The notes under the pieces were generated by a model. That model had not been told where the DNA came from. It was given only the letters and a program-made list of their open reading frames with translations, and did no database searches. DNA of 64,000 nucleotides from Corallococcus sp. NCRR (GTDB lineage Bacteria; Myxococcota; Myxococcia; Myxococcales; Myxococcaceae), in contig NZ_CP114039.1 in the NCBI RefSeq assembly GCF_026965535.1, positions 1,364,001 to 1,428,000 of the forward strand, written 5' to 3'. Shown in pieces: positions 47,621 through 56,109 of this stretch. The translations under genes and the position numbers were made by a program. Numbering within the stretch: position 1 is the stretch's first letter; every line of letters begins with the position of its first letter.

Positions 47621-47663
47621 CCCTGACGCCGGGGCGGTGTGCATGTCGCACCCGGTGTCAGGG
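47621..47663 (+). terminator. Stem-loop after the propeller lipoprotein gene
   Basis: A 13-base stem with one mismatch (47621-47633 with 47651-47663, CCCTGACGCCGGG against CCCGGTGTCAGGG) and a 17-base loop begins 12 bases after the stop. There is no T-run, so it may be a terminator of a weaker kind or an RNA-stabilising hairpin. The remaining bases to 47841 hold nothing else that I recognise. Confidence 0.4.
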
Positions 47664-47841
47664 GGAGTGATGGGGGGGAAGGCCGCTTGGAAGGCCCGGG
47701 AAATGTTCTGGAAGGAGGCCCGGTTCTGCTTCCGCCCCCGTGCCATCGCGCAAGGGGGCAGGCGGGCCGGGCCCCCGGGCTTCACGGCCCTCCGGACCGT
47801 TCTCTACAATCGCCCTCGCCCCGCCGGAGGAATCCGAACGC

Positions 47842-48750
47842 ATGCGCCTGAGACTCGCCCGCCGCCGTCACGCCGCTGGTGCCGCCGCCTCCCTCGCTGT
47901 CTCCGAGGCAGTGGAGCCCCACGGCCGCAACGAGCTCCAGGCGCGTGGCCCCGACCCCTTCCGGCCGGACCGGCGCCTGCGCTGGCGGGACCACTTCGTC
48001 CTCACCGAGCACCTGCTCCAGCTGGACGGCATCCACCCGGAGCATGACGGCCTGAGGATCGCGCAGCTGTCGGACGTGCACGTGGGCCAGGCGACCAGCG
48101 ACGTGCGCATCCGCCGCGCGGTGGCCGCGGTGAACGAGGCCGCGCCGGACCTGGTGTTCCTCACGGGCGACTACGTCACGCACAGCCCCAAGCCGCTGCC
48201 GCGCGTGCGCCAGCTGCTCCAGGGGCTCAACGGCCCCGTCTTCGTGGTGATGGGCAACCATGACCACTGGGTGGACGCGCCCTACCTGCGCATGTCCTTC
48301 GAGGCGCTGGGCTATACGGTGCTCCAGAACGAGCACCGCGTGGTGCACGTGAAGGGCGCGCCGGTGACGGTGCTGGGCATCGACGACGGGCTCACCGGCA
48401 AGGAGGACGTGGAGGCCACCTTCCGGGGCGCGCCCTCGTCCGGCACGCGGCTGGTGCTGGCCCACACGCCGCCCACCGCGGAGAAGCTGCCCGCGCACGC
48501 GGGGCTGGTGCAGTTCTCCGGACACACCCACGGCGGGCAGTTCATCGTCCGGGGCCTCACGGAGGCCATCTTCCGCCGCGCGGGCCAGCCGTACATCCGC
48601 GGCCACTACCGGGTGAACGGCAACCACCTGTACGTGAACCAGGGGCTGGGCTTCGGCTTCGGCGGGCCGTACCTGCGCCGGGGCAGCACGCCGGAGGTCG
48701 CCTTCTTCACCCTGCGCACGCAGCAGGCCGCCCACGTCGGGACGACCTGA
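47842..48750 (+). CDS. Metallophosphoesterase (calcineurin-like, YkuE type)
   Basis: The 302-residue protein shows the full set of two-metal motifs: Asp78/His80 in QLSDVHVGQ, FLTGDYV, MGNHDHW, LVLAHTP and SGHTHGGQF. The family cleaves phosphomono- or diesters; membrane-linked members act on lipid or UDP-sugar substrates. The N-terminus is Arg-rich without a clear membrane segment. GGAGGA lies upstream of ATG 47842; a longer frame adds a Pro-rich leader and is rejected. The substrate is unknown. Convergent with the DoxX gene. Confidence 0.9.
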   Translation: MRLRLARRRHAAGAAASLAVSEAVEPHGRNELQARGPDPFRPDRRLRWRDHFVLTEHLLQLDGIHPEHDGLRIAQLSDVHVGQATSDVRIRRAVAAVNEAAPDLVFLTGDYVTHSPKPLPRVRQLLQGLNGPVFVVMGNHDHWVDAPYLRMSFEALGYTVLQNEHRVVHVKGAPVTVLGIDDGLTGKEDVEATFRGAPSSGTRLVLAHTPPTAEKLPAHAGLVQFSGHTHGGQFIVRGLTEAIFRRAGQPYIRGHYRVNGNHLYVNQGLGFGFGGPYLRRGSTPEVAFFTLRTQQAAHVGTT

Positions 48751-48777
48751 TCCGCTTCGCGAGGGGCGCGCCCGCCT

Positions 48778-49215
48778 TCAGCGCAGGGGCGCGCCCAGCT
48801 TCATCCCGCCCAGACCGGCCTCGCGCTTCTTGCGCGACAGGCTGAAGGGGCCGGGCCCGAAGTAGACGATGAGCAGGGCGCCCCCCGCCATGGAGAGGTT
48901 CTTCATGAAGTGGATGAGGTTGTTCTGCGCCTGCACCGGGTCATCCATCTTCCAGAAGTGATGGACCATGAAGGCGGACGCCACCAGGAACACCGCGAGC
49001 ATGGCCGCGCCCAGGCGGGCGAAGGCGCCCAGCAGGACGCACAGGCCTCCCACCACCAGCACCCCACCGGACACCAGCACCGCCGTCCTCGGGTCCGGCA
49101 CACCGGACGCCTGGGCGTAGGCCGTGAGGGCCTGGAGCTGGATGAAGTGATTGAGCCCGCTGGTGATGAAGATGACCGAGAACAGCAGTCGTCCCAGCGG
49201 TGCGAGCAGCCCCAT
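48778..49215 (-). CDS. DoxX family membrane protein
   Basis: The 145-residue protein has four hydrophobic helices and the DoxX pattern GRLLFSVIFITSGLNHF near the N-terminus, then ASGVPDPRTAVLVSGGVLVVGG. The start at 49215 follows GGAGG at six bases and gives standard family length; longer starts add an Arg-rich extension. DoxX proteins sit in the inner membrane and are linked to redox or thiol stress in some bacteria. The gene is divergent from the barrel-RegBA operon across 218 bases. Confidence 0.88.
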   Translation of the reverse strand: MGLLAPLGRLLFSVIFITSGLNHFIQLQALTAYAQASGVPDPRTAVLVSGGVLVVGGLCVLLGAFARLGAAMLAVFLVASAFMVHHFWKMDDPVQAQNNLIHFMKNLSMAGGALLIVYFGPGPFSLSRKKREAGLGGMKLGAPLR

Positions 49216-49433
49216 GAATGACCTCCATGCCTCCGGCGTGTCCTCCCTCAACGCGGACGGGTCGGTGTCATTCTCCAGATAGGCACGGATGAGCGGGCGG
49301 ACAGCCATCCCCCGCTCTCCTGCCCGCTTTCCTGACGGGCGGACAGCCGGTCCGTTTCCGGGGTGACGCACCGGCGGGCTGCGACAACACGCCACAGCGT
49401 GCCGGGACAGGGGGGCGCTAGGGTGCCCACGCC

Positions 49434-50324
49434 TTGAGAACCCCCACCCTGGCCCTCCTGAGCGCCGCGCTCCTCCTCATGCCCACGGCCCCGGCGTGGG
49501 CCTGCGCGAGCTGTGCGTGCGGCGACCCCACGCTCACCTCCATGGGAGGCGAGCAGCCCTTCGAAGGGCGCCTGCGGCTGTCCACGATGCTGCGCGCGTG
49601 GGGGCACACCGAAGGGGTGACGGGCGTGGACGCGCAGCGGCTGCGCGAGCTGCGCATGGACGTGGCGGTGGCGTACGCGCCCAGGCCCTGGCTGGTACTC
49701 GCGGTGAACCTGCCGCTCCAGGCCCGCGAGGTCCAGGACGTGAGCCTGGGGCTGGAGCGCGGCTGGGGGCTGGGCGACATCGACGTGACGGCGAAGGCGT
49801 TCGTGTGGAAGGACAAGGAGTTCTCGCCGGACCAGCTCATCAGCGTGGTGGGCGGGGTGAAGCTGCCCACGGGCCCGCGGCTGCACGCGAGGGACGGCAC
49901 GAGCCTGGGCATCGACGCGCAGCCGGGCAGCGGCTCCGTGGATCCGATGGCGGGGCTGGCGTGGCAGGGCTTCCGGGGCAACTGGTCGTTCCTCGCGAGC
50001 GCCCTGGGCTTCCTGCCCTCGCGAGGGCGCGACGACTTCCGGCTGGGCGCGTCGGTGCGCACGCAGGTGGCGGCGCAGTACCAGCCGTCTCCCAGGTGGG
50101 CGGTGCGGCTGGGCGTGGACACCCGGGCGGAGAAGGCGCCGGACACGAACGGCACGCCGGAAGAGGCCGGCGGAGGCTTCATCGCGTACGCGTCACCGGA
50201 CCTCCTCTTCAGCCCGGGCATGGACGTGGTGGTGCAGGCCGGGGTGCGCATTCCTGTCGTCAACCAACTGCGCCGGGTGTCCTCCACGCCCATCGCGGTG
50301 CTCTCGCTCGCGTACGACCTGTGA
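49434..50324 (+). CDS. Exported outer-membrane beta-barrel-like protein with Cys-rich N-terminus
   Basis: The 296-residue protein has a signal peptide (LALLSAALLLMPTAPAWA), then CASCACGDPTLTSMGGEQPF with three closely spaced Cys, and many amphipathic beta strands to the end (LRELRMDVAVAYAPRPWLVL...IAVLSLAYDL), as in small outer-membrane channels. The start is a TTG at 49434; no ATG or GTG keeps the signal peptide. The Cys cluster may bind metal or be redox-active. It is the first gene of an operon with a lipoprotein and the RegB/RegA pair, and its stop overlaps the next start by one base. Confidence 0.8.
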   Translation: MRTPTLALLSAALLLMPTAPAWACASCACGDPTLTSMGGEQPFEGRLRLSTMLRAWGHTEGVTGVDAQRLRELRMDVAVAYAPRPWLVLAVNLPLQAREVQDVSLGLERGWGLGDIDVTAKAFVWKDKEFSPDQLISVVGGVKLPTGPRLHARDGTSLGIDAQPGSGSVDPMAGLAWQGFRGNWSFLASALGFLPSRGRDDFRLGASVRTQVAAQYQPSPRWAVRLGVDTRAEKAPDTNGTPEEAGGGFIAYASPDLLFSPGMDVVVQAGVRIPVVNQLRRVSSTPIAVLSLAYDL

Positions 50325-51049
50325 TGATCCGCTCCGCGTGTCTGGGATTGGCGCTGCTGGCCCTGAGCGCATGTGGCGAGCGCGTGGACGGGATGACCGT
50401 CACGCTGGGCCTGGAGCACCGGGCCACCGCGCAGGGCGTGCAGGCGGCGGGGGGCGAACGCTCCTTGACGCGAGCGGATGGCCAGGTGCTCACGCTGACG
50501 CGAGGCTACGTGGCGCTGGGCAGCGTGGAGTTGAAGCCGTGCGAGGAGGCGCTGGGGTGGCGGCTGTTGAAGGCGCTGTCGCCCATTGGCACCGCGCACG
50601 CGCACTCGGAGGGCTCGCCGTTGAGGCTGGGCACGCCGCACGTCAGCGGCCTGGAGCGGCCGGACGGGAACGTGCTGACGCTGGGCACGGTGAGACCGCC
50701 GCCGGGGCGCTACTGCCGGGCGAGGCTCACCTTCGAGCCCGCGGACGCGGACGCGGAAGGTCTGCCGGGCGTGGACATGGTGGGGCACACGCTGTGGTTG
50801 GAGGGGACGCGGGTGACCACGGGAGGCGGTGAGCCCCAGCCCTTCCGGCTGGTGACGTCCAACATCGCCACGGTGGACGTGGTGCTGGACGGGCTGACGC
50901 TGTCCGAGGACGAGCCGTCGGCCGAGCGCACCTTCGCGCTCGCCTGGGACACGTGGCTGGCCACGGTGGACCTGGAGTCCCCCGGGGCGGCGGCCACGGC
51001 GCTGGACACGGTGGCCCGCTCCGTGGCGATGTCCTCCGTCGCGCCATGA
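50324..51049 (+). CDS. Lipoprotein co-encoded with RegB/RegA
   Basis: The 241-residue protein has a short lipoprotein signal (CLGLALLALSACGE, lipidation at Cys about 17) and no domain I can name. The body is predicted as mainly beta strands. A His-containing patch (GTAHAHSEG) and Cys in KPCEEAL and GRYCRAR could bind metal. It overlaps the barrel gene by one base and the kinase gene by four (ATGA), so all four genes are translated together. It may be the periplasmic input component for the barrel or the kinase; this is inference. Confidence 0.78.
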   Translation: MIRSACLGLALLALSACGERVDGMTVTLGLEHRATAQGVQAAGGERSLTRADGQVLTLTRGYVALGSVELKPCEEALGWRLLKALSPIGTAHAHSEGSPLRLGTPHVSGLERPDGNVLTLGTVRPPPGRYCRARLTFEPADADAEGLPGVDMVGHTLWLEGTRVTTGGGEPQPFRLVTSNIATVDVVLDGLTLSEDEPSAERTFALAWDTWLATVDLESPGAAATALDTVARSVAMSSVAP

Positions 51050-52356
51050 CGTCTTCTCCGCTGCCCTCCGCCTCCGAACCCTCGCCCCGGGCCCGCATCA
51101 ACCTGGTGTGGCTCCTGAGGCTGCGCTGGGGCGTGCTGGTGGGGCAGGCGGTGCTCGTCGCGGTGGCCGCGTGGGGCTTGAAGCTGGTGCTGCCGGTGCC
51201 CGCGCTGGTGGCGCTCTTGGGCATCGAGGCGGTGACGAACGCGGCGGTGCGCGCGGGGCTCGCGAGGGCGAGGCCGGTGGCGGAAGCGGCCATCTTCGGG
51301 CTGATGCTCTGGGACACGCTGGTGCTGACGGGGCTGCTGGCGTTGAGCGGAGGGACGCACAATCCCTTCACGACGCTGTACCTGGTGAACGTGGCGCTGG
51401 GCACGGTGCTGCTGCCGCCGCGCCGCACGTGGGCGATGCTGGGCTTCACGCTGTTGGCGTTCGGGTCGCTGTTCGTGTTGCAGGACGTGACGCTGCCGGG
51501 CCTGGAGAGGCCGGACCACGCGGAGTTGATGCGGCTGCACCTGAGCGGCATGTGGGTGGCGTTCGCGGTGGCGGCGGGCTTCATCGTGTACTTCATCCAA
51601 CGCGTGACACGAGCGCTGGCCCGGCGTGAGCAGGAATTGGAGCAGACGCGGGCAAGGCACGCGAGGCAGGAGAAGGTGGCCTCGCTGGCGACGCTGGCGG
51701 CCGGAGCAGCGCATGAGTTGTCCACGCCGCTGTCCACCATCGCGGTGGTGGCGAAGGAGTTGGAGCGGGCGCTCGCGGCCTCACAGACCTCCGAGTCCGT
51801 AAGAGAGGATTTGAGGCTGATCCGCCAGCAGGTGGACCGCTGCCGGGACGTGCTGGTGCAGATGTCCGCGGACGCGGGCCAGACGACGGGAGAGCCCTTC
51901 CAGGCCATTCCGCTGGAGCGGCTGGTGGAGGAGACGCTGTCGGAGCTGTCCGGCCGTGAGCGAGTGAAGGTGGACGTGCCGGAGGCGCTGAAGCAGCACC
52001 CGGTCCACGGGCCGCCGAGGGCGTTGGCGAGAGTGCTGAGGGGCCTGGTGAAGAACGCGCTCCAGGCGACGCCCAGGGATCGGGGCGTGGAGCTGCGAGT
52101 GCTGCCGGAGGGCACGGGGGCGCGGCTGGAGGTGCGCGACGAAGGCCAGGGCATGCCGGAGGCGGTGCTGACACGCGCGGGTGAGCCGTTCTTCACCACG
52201 AAGGCGCCAGGAGAAGGCATGGGCCTGGGGCTGTTCCTGGCGCGCTCCCTGGCGGAGCAACTGGGCGGGTCGCTGGAGCTGCGCTCGAAGGCAGGAGAAG
52301 GCACGACGGCGAGCCTGAGCCTGCCGGGAGCGGACGCGAAGGAGGCAGCGGCATGA
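51046..52356 (+). CDS. regB: RegB/PrrB-type redox sensor histidine kinase
   Basis: The 436-residue kinase has about six membrane helices (residues 18-190) and the RegB quinone-binding heptad GGTHNPF near residue 102. The H-box is ATLAAGAAHELSTPLSTIAV with His223. The redox-box Cys266 is in RQQVDRCRDVLVQMS, corresponding to Cys265 known in Rhodobacter RegB. The HATPase contains EGMGLGLFLARSLAEQLGG. RegB senses quinone and thiol redox state and phosphorylates RegA. The start at 51046 overlaps the lipoprotein stop (ATGA), and the stop overlaps regA by four bases. Confidence 0.9.
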   Translation: MTSSPLPSASEPSPRARINLVWLLRLRWGVLVGQAVLVAVAAWGLKLVLPVPALVALLGIEAVTNAAVRAGLARARPVAEAAIFGLMLWDTLVLTGLLALSGGTHNPFTTLYLVNVALGTVLLPPRRTWAMLGFTLLAFGSLFVLQDVTLPGLERPDHAELMRLHLSGMWVAFAVAAGFIVYFIQRVTRALARREQELEQTRARHARQEKVASLATLAAGAAHELSTPLSTIAVVAKELERALAASQTSESVREDLRLIRQQVDRCRDVLVQMSADAGQTTGEPFQAIPLERLVEETLSELSGRERVKVDVPEALKQHPVHGPPRALARVLRGLVKNALQATPRDRGVELRVLPEGTGARLEVRDEGQGMPEAVLTRAGEPFFTTKAPGEGMGLGLFLARSLAEQLGGSLELRSKAGEGTTASLSLPGADAKEAAA

Positions 52357-52910
52357 GCACGGCGCCAGTGGATCAACGCCCCAGCCTGCTGCTGGTGGAC
52401 GACGACAGCACCCTGCGCGAGCGATTGGCGCGAGCCTTCCGCGAGCGCGGCTGGGACGTGACGACAGCCGGCAACCACGATGAAGCGATGGCAGCGGCCA
52501 GGCGCGAATCACCGGAGTACGCGGTGGTGGATCTGCGCATGCCGGGCCACAGCGGCCTGGAGTTGGTGCGGGACCTGCTGACGGTGGACGCGTCCACGCG
52601 AGTCATCGTGCTGACGGGCTACGGCAGCATCTCCACGACGGTGGATGCCATCCGGCTGGGAGCCGTGAACTACCTGCCCAAGCCCGCGGACGCGGACGAC
52701 ATCCTGGCGGCGTTCGCGCGAGCCGAAGAGGCCCCCAACGTCGCCGCTCCGGAGACACTCCAGGCACCATCACTGGCACGAGCGGAGTGGGAGCACATCC
52801 ACCGGGTGCTCGCGGACAGCGCCGGAAACATCTCCGAAGCCGCGCGCAAGCTGGGCATCCACCGAAGGTCGCTCCAGCGGAAGCTCCAGAAGTACCCGCC
52901 GTCGCGCTAG
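52353..52910 (+). CDS. regA: RegA/PrrA/ActR-type response regulator
   Basis: The 185-residue protein has a receiver (LLLVDDDSTLRERL, acceptor Asp60 in AVVDLRMPGHSG, Lys in LPKPADADD), a Pro/Ala linker and a Fis-type helix-turn-helix ending LGIHRRSLQRKLQKYPP, the hallmark of RegA. RegA controls respiration, carbon fixation or nitrogen metabolism genes in other bacteria; the local targets are unknown. Its neighbours suggest it may control the barrel and lipoprotein genes at 49434-51049. Confidence 0.92.
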   Translation: MSTAPVDQRPSLLLVDDDSTLRERLARAFRERGWDVTTAGNHDEAMAAARRESPEYAVVDLRMPGHSGLELVRDLLTVDASTRVIVLTGYGSISTTVDAIRLGAVNYLPKPADADDILAAFARAEEAPNVAAPETLQAPSLARAEWEHIHRVLADSAGNISEAARKLGIHRRSLQRKLQKYPPSR

Positions 52911-52968
52911 CGCGTTCCCGCCGTTGCGCCAGCAACTGCACGAAACTAAAATGCAGCTTGATCTTCGC

Positions 52969-53024
52969 GCAACAGGAGAGCCCTTCTGTTGCACAAAAAT
53001 AAAGCGGATCTATACTTTTGTGCA
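52969..53024 (+). promoter_or_regulatory. abiE promoter with two inverted repeats; likely leaderless start
   Basis: Two inverted repeats lie ahead of abiEi: 52969-52978/52983-52992 (ten bases, one mismatch) and 52990-52998/53016-53024 (TGCACAAAA/TTTTGTGCA, perfect, 17-base spacer). A -10-like TATACT (53011-53016) and a weak -35-like TTGCAC (52989-52994) fall inside the second. The -10 ends only seven bases before the ATG, so the mRNA probably has no leader. A related half-site TGCACGAAA lies at 52937-52945. In studied AbiE systems the antitoxin AbiEi represses its own promoter through inverted repeats. Confidence 0.65.
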
Positions 53025-53605
53025 TGAGCATCGAGCCCCCAATCAAGCCGGACTGGGACCAGCTCTATCGAGTGGCGGAGACTCAGGAAGGCCTTTTCAC
53101 GACGCAGCAAGCGGCCCAGGCGGGCTACTCGCCCCAACTGCTCGCTCACTACGTGCGCATCGGCCGGGCCTCACGAGTCCAGCGAGGAATCTACCGGCTG
53201 GTGCACTTCCCAGCAGGCGAGCACGAGGACCTCGTCGCCGTCTGGCTCTGGTCCGAACAGGTGGGAACCTTCTCCCATCAGACCGCGCTTGCGCTCTACG
53301 ACCTCTCCGACGTGCTGCCCGCACGGATCCACCTGACGCTTCCCGAGTCCTGGCGTAAACGCCGCCTGCGCGTACCGAGGCTCGTAGTGCTCCACTATGC
53401 CGACCTGCTCGATTCCGAGCGCCACTGGGTTGGAGCCGTGCGGGCCACGACTCCCTCCAGGACATTGGATGACTGTGCGCGGGGCGCGCTCACTCCGGAC
53501 CTCATGCGGCAGGCCGCGCTGCAAGCCCTGCATCGCGGCATGGTCAGGGGCGCCCTCCCGGCCGTGGAGGAGGCACTGAAGCCCTTTGGAGGCCTCAACG
53601 CGTGA
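53024..53605 (+). CDS. abiEi: AbiEi antitoxin/autorepressor of a type IV toxin-antitoxin system
   Basis: The 193-residue protein has the AbiEi N-terminal winged helix (GLFTTQQAAQAGYSPQLLAH, VQRGIYRLVHFP) and a C-terminal domain (HQTALALYDLSD, then TLDDCARG) as in the family. AbiEi counters AbiEii without binding it directly and represses the operon. ATG 53024 forms the end of the palindrome and is chosen over the TTG two codons earlier. It overlaps abiEii by four bases (GTGA). Codon use looks less GC-biased than in the che genes, consistent with acquisition by transfer. Confidence 0.85.
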   Translation: MSIEPPIKPDWDQLYRVAETQEGLFTTQQAAQAGYSPQLLAHYVRIGRASRVQRGIYRLVHFPAGEHEDLVAVWLWSEQVGTFSHQTALALYDLSDVLPARIHLTLPESWRKRRLRVPRLVVLHYADLLDSERHWVGAVRATTPSRTLDDCARGALTPDLMRQAALQALHRGMVRGALPAVEEALKPFGGLNA

Positions 53606-54507
53606 CGAGCCGCACCTATGCATCGCCCGCGGCCTTCAAACAGGCGCTGGAGCAGCGCCTTCGCCTGGAGGCGAATAAGCGCAACCTGCCACTCGAACGT
53701 CAGCGCGAGCTGCTGGTCTTCAGCCGCTTCCTCGCCCGCGTCCACGCGAAGCTGGGCTCCAACGTCACCCTCAAGGGAGGACTGGTGCTGGAGCTCCGTA
53801 TCGAAGGAGCGCGAGCAACGAAAGACATCGACCTTCGCATCCAAGGCGACCCCAGCGGATTGCTGCTCCAGTTGCAGGACGCCGCAAGGCACGAGCTTGG
53901 CGACTTCTTTTCATTCGAGGTCCGTTCGGATCACGAGCATCCGAAGATCCAGAACGAGGGCATGCGCTACGAAGGACTGCGCTTTCGCGCGGAGTGCCGG
54001 CTCGCACAGAAGATCTACAGCCGCCCTTTCGACGTGGACGTCGCCTTCGGGGAGCCCATGTTGGGAACACCGGATGAGGTCACGGCCCCCGACGTGCTTG
54101 GATTCGCGAACATCGCGCCGCCCCGCCTGCGCCTCTACCCCGTCGAAACCCATCTCGCGGAGAAGCTGCACGCGTACACGATGCCCCGGCTGCGGCCGAA
54201 CTCCCGCGTGAAGGACCTGCCCGACCTCGCACTGCTGGCGCAGGCACGGAAGCCGCTGGAGGCAGAGCGGCTGCGACAAGCGCTCAAGCTGACCTTCGAC
54301 TTCCGCGATACCCATCCACTGCCGGGCACCCTGCCCCCGCCTTCCAGGGATTGGGAGAGGCCCTACGCGGAGATGGCCCAGGACAACCAACTGCCCTGGC
54401 CCACGCTCGAGAAAGTGACCGAGGCCGCGAAGCGCTTTCTCGATCCCGTCCTGGAAGGGGCATCCATCACCACCTGGGACCCGGAAACCGGGTGCTGGCA
54501 CTGCTAA
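53602..54507 (+). CDS. abiEii: AbiEii nucleotidyltransferase toxin
   Basis: The 301-residue toxin has the DUF1814-type nucleotidyltransferase motifs: TLKGGLVLELR (Gly59-Gly60), ATKDIDLRI with Asp75 and Asp77, and THLAEKLHAYT...RVKDLPDLALL toward the middle. AbiEii-type enzymes stop growth of phage-infected cells, and related MenT enzymes add nucleotides to tRNA. GTG 53602 overlaps the antitoxin stop. All key residues that I can identify are present, so the system looks intact. Confidence 0.88.
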   Translation: MTSRTYASPAAFKQALEQRLRLEANKRNLPLERQRELLVFSRFLARVHAKLGSNVTLKGGLVLELRIEGARATKDIDLRIQGDPSGLLLQLQDAARHELGDFFSFEVRSDHEHPKIQNEGMRYEGLRFRAECRLAQKIYSRPFDVDVAFGEPMLGTPDEVTAPDVLGFANIAPPRLRLYPVETHLAEKLHAYTMPRLRPNSRVKDLPDLALLAQARKPLEAERLRQALKLTFDFRDTHPLPGTLPPPSRDWERPYAEMAQDNQLPWPTLEKVTEAAKRFLDPVLEGASITTWDPETGCWHC

Positions 54508-54586
54508 ACATGGGCCGAGGCCTTGAACCCGGCCCTGGATGGGCTTTCATGAAAGCCGCTTCGCATTTCTCTCGTGGGGGATCGAA

Positions 54587-56083
54587 ATGCATTGTCGTTG
54601 GCTCGTCGTCGCACTGCTCCTGCTGTCCGTCGGCTGCGCCCACTCGAAGCGCACGCCCGAAGCAGCACTGCCCAAGTACGAGCATGTCTTCCAGAAGCCG
54701 CTAACGGAGGCGCTCGCGGCCACGCGCCAGCTGCTGGAAGAGCGGGGCTACACGTTCGAGGACACGGAAGACCCCAACCAGCTCGTCACCACCTGGTCCG
54801 AGCCTGAGCGGGTCGACTCGCTCAACACCACCTATACGCGCTACCTGGTGACGGGCATCCAGGTGGCCCCGCGCCAGTCCGTCGTGCGCATCTTCCGCAT
54901 GACCCAGCAGACCCCCGGCAATGACGTCGAGTGGCGCGCGCAGTGGTGGAAGGTCGGCGTGCAGCGATGGGAGCAGACCTCGAATCCCTTCGTGAAGGAG
55001 GCGGACTTCAGCCAGGACGATGCGATGACCAAGCGGCTGTCCATGCTGCGCGCCGCCCAACAGGGCACCCGCGACCTGGACCTGGAGCAGGCCCTCACCC
55101 TGCGGCTGGAGTCCGCGCCCTCCGTCGAAGTCCTCGCGGGCAACGTGGCGGAGGAGAAGCGCCCCGACCCCGTCCGCGCGCCCGAGTTCTACCTGGAGCG
55201 CTGGAAGGAAGAAGCCGTCGCCGCGGGCCCGTGCACCACGCCCGTGCGCGGACTGGCGGAGCTGCTGCACCCGGGCCTCACGCTGCTCATCGGCGAGCAG
55301 CTGGGCACCAACGAAGTGCCGGACGTCGTGGGCCACTTGGTGTGCCAGGCCGCGCGGACAGGGCTCGCCGTGGTGCTGGGCCTGTCGCTCCCCGAAACGG
55401 AGCAGGCGCGCGTGGACAGGTACCTCTCCAGCCCCGGCGCCCCGGCGGACCAGGACGCGCTGCTGGAGGGTCGCTTCTGGACCCGCACCTACCAGGACGG
55501 CCGCAGCAGCCGCGCCATCATGGACCTCATCGACCGCGTGCGGGCCCTGCGCGCGGCGGGCCTGCGCGTGACGGTGGTGGCCTACGACACGGACGTGCTC
55601 AACGGCAGCGAACGCGACGCCGCCCAGGCCCAGGTCTGGACGAAGCGCCGTGCCGCGAAGCCGCACGAGGTCCAGGTGGTGCTCGCGGGCAACACGCATA
55701 CCCAGATGAGGAAGGGCACGCAGTGGGACCCGTCCTTCACGCCCATGGCCCACTTGATGAAAGAGAACCGCTCGCTCGTCGTGCTGGAGATGAGCTACGC
55801 GCAGGGCCTGCGCTGGGGCTGTGACCTGGACCGCGACAGCAAGCTGGTCTGCGGCATCGTGGGCGCCACGCCCGCCCCGGAGGTGGCCGCCCGCCCCGGC
55901 CTGAGCCCGTATATCCAGCTGCGCGAGACCGCTCCCAATGAGCCCTTCCAGGGCCTGCTGTACGTGGGCAGGCTCACCGCCTCCCTGCCAGCCATCCTCG
56001 GGCGCCACGTGGAACCGCCGAAAGACCCCCGCCAGGCCCCCCGGACCCCGGGCCGCGACAGGCCCCTCCCGGGCGTCTTCTAG
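54587..56083 (+). CDS. Lipoprotein with ChaN/EreA-like (Tiki-type) C-terminal domain
   Basis: The 498-residue protein has a lipoprotein signal (VVALLLLSVGC, Cys about 17), an N-terminal domain of about 190 residues (YEHVFQKPLTEALAATRQLL; possibly a copy of the NlpC/DUF4136-like strand-helix fold), and a C-terminal domain with LLIGEQLGTNEVPDVVGHLV and VQVVLAGNTHTQMRKG. That E-x-L-GT plus NTH arrangement is seen in the haem-uptake ChaN, erythromycin esterase and Tiki protease families. The role is unknown. ATG 54587 starts the signal peptide. It stands alone 79 bases after abiEii. Confidence 0.72.
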   Translation: MHCRWLVVALLLLSVGCAHSKRTPEAALPKYEHVFQKPLTEALAATRQLLEERGYTFEDTEDPNQLVTTWSEPERVDSLNTTYTRYLVTGIQVAPRQSVVRIFRMTQQTPGNDVEWRAQWWKVGVQRWEQTSNPFVKEADFSQDDAMTKRLSMLRAAQQGTRDLDLEQALTLRLESAPSVEVLAGNVAEEKRPDPVRAPEFYLERWKEEAVAAGPCTTPVRGLAELLHPGLTLLIGEQLGTNEVPDVVGHLVCQAARTGLAVVLGLSLPETEQARVDRYLSSPGAPADQDALLEGRFWTRTYQDGRSSRAIMDLIDRVRALRAAGLRVTVVAYDTDVLNGSERDAAQAQVWTKRRAAKPHEVQVVLAGNTHTQMRKGTQWDPSFTPMAHLMKENRSLVVLEMSYAQGLRWGCDLDRDSKLVCGIVGATPAPEVAARPGLSPYIQLRETAPNEPFQGLLYVGRLTASLPAILGRHVEPPKDPRQAPRTPGRDRPLPGVF

Positions 56084-56109
56084 CGACGGACCGGAAGGAT
56101 TGACGACCA

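Noticed and set aside
49216-49395. Longer N-terminus for the DoxX protein
   Set aside because: The start at 49215 has a good GGAGG site and gives the family's usual length; the extension is Arg/Pro-rich.
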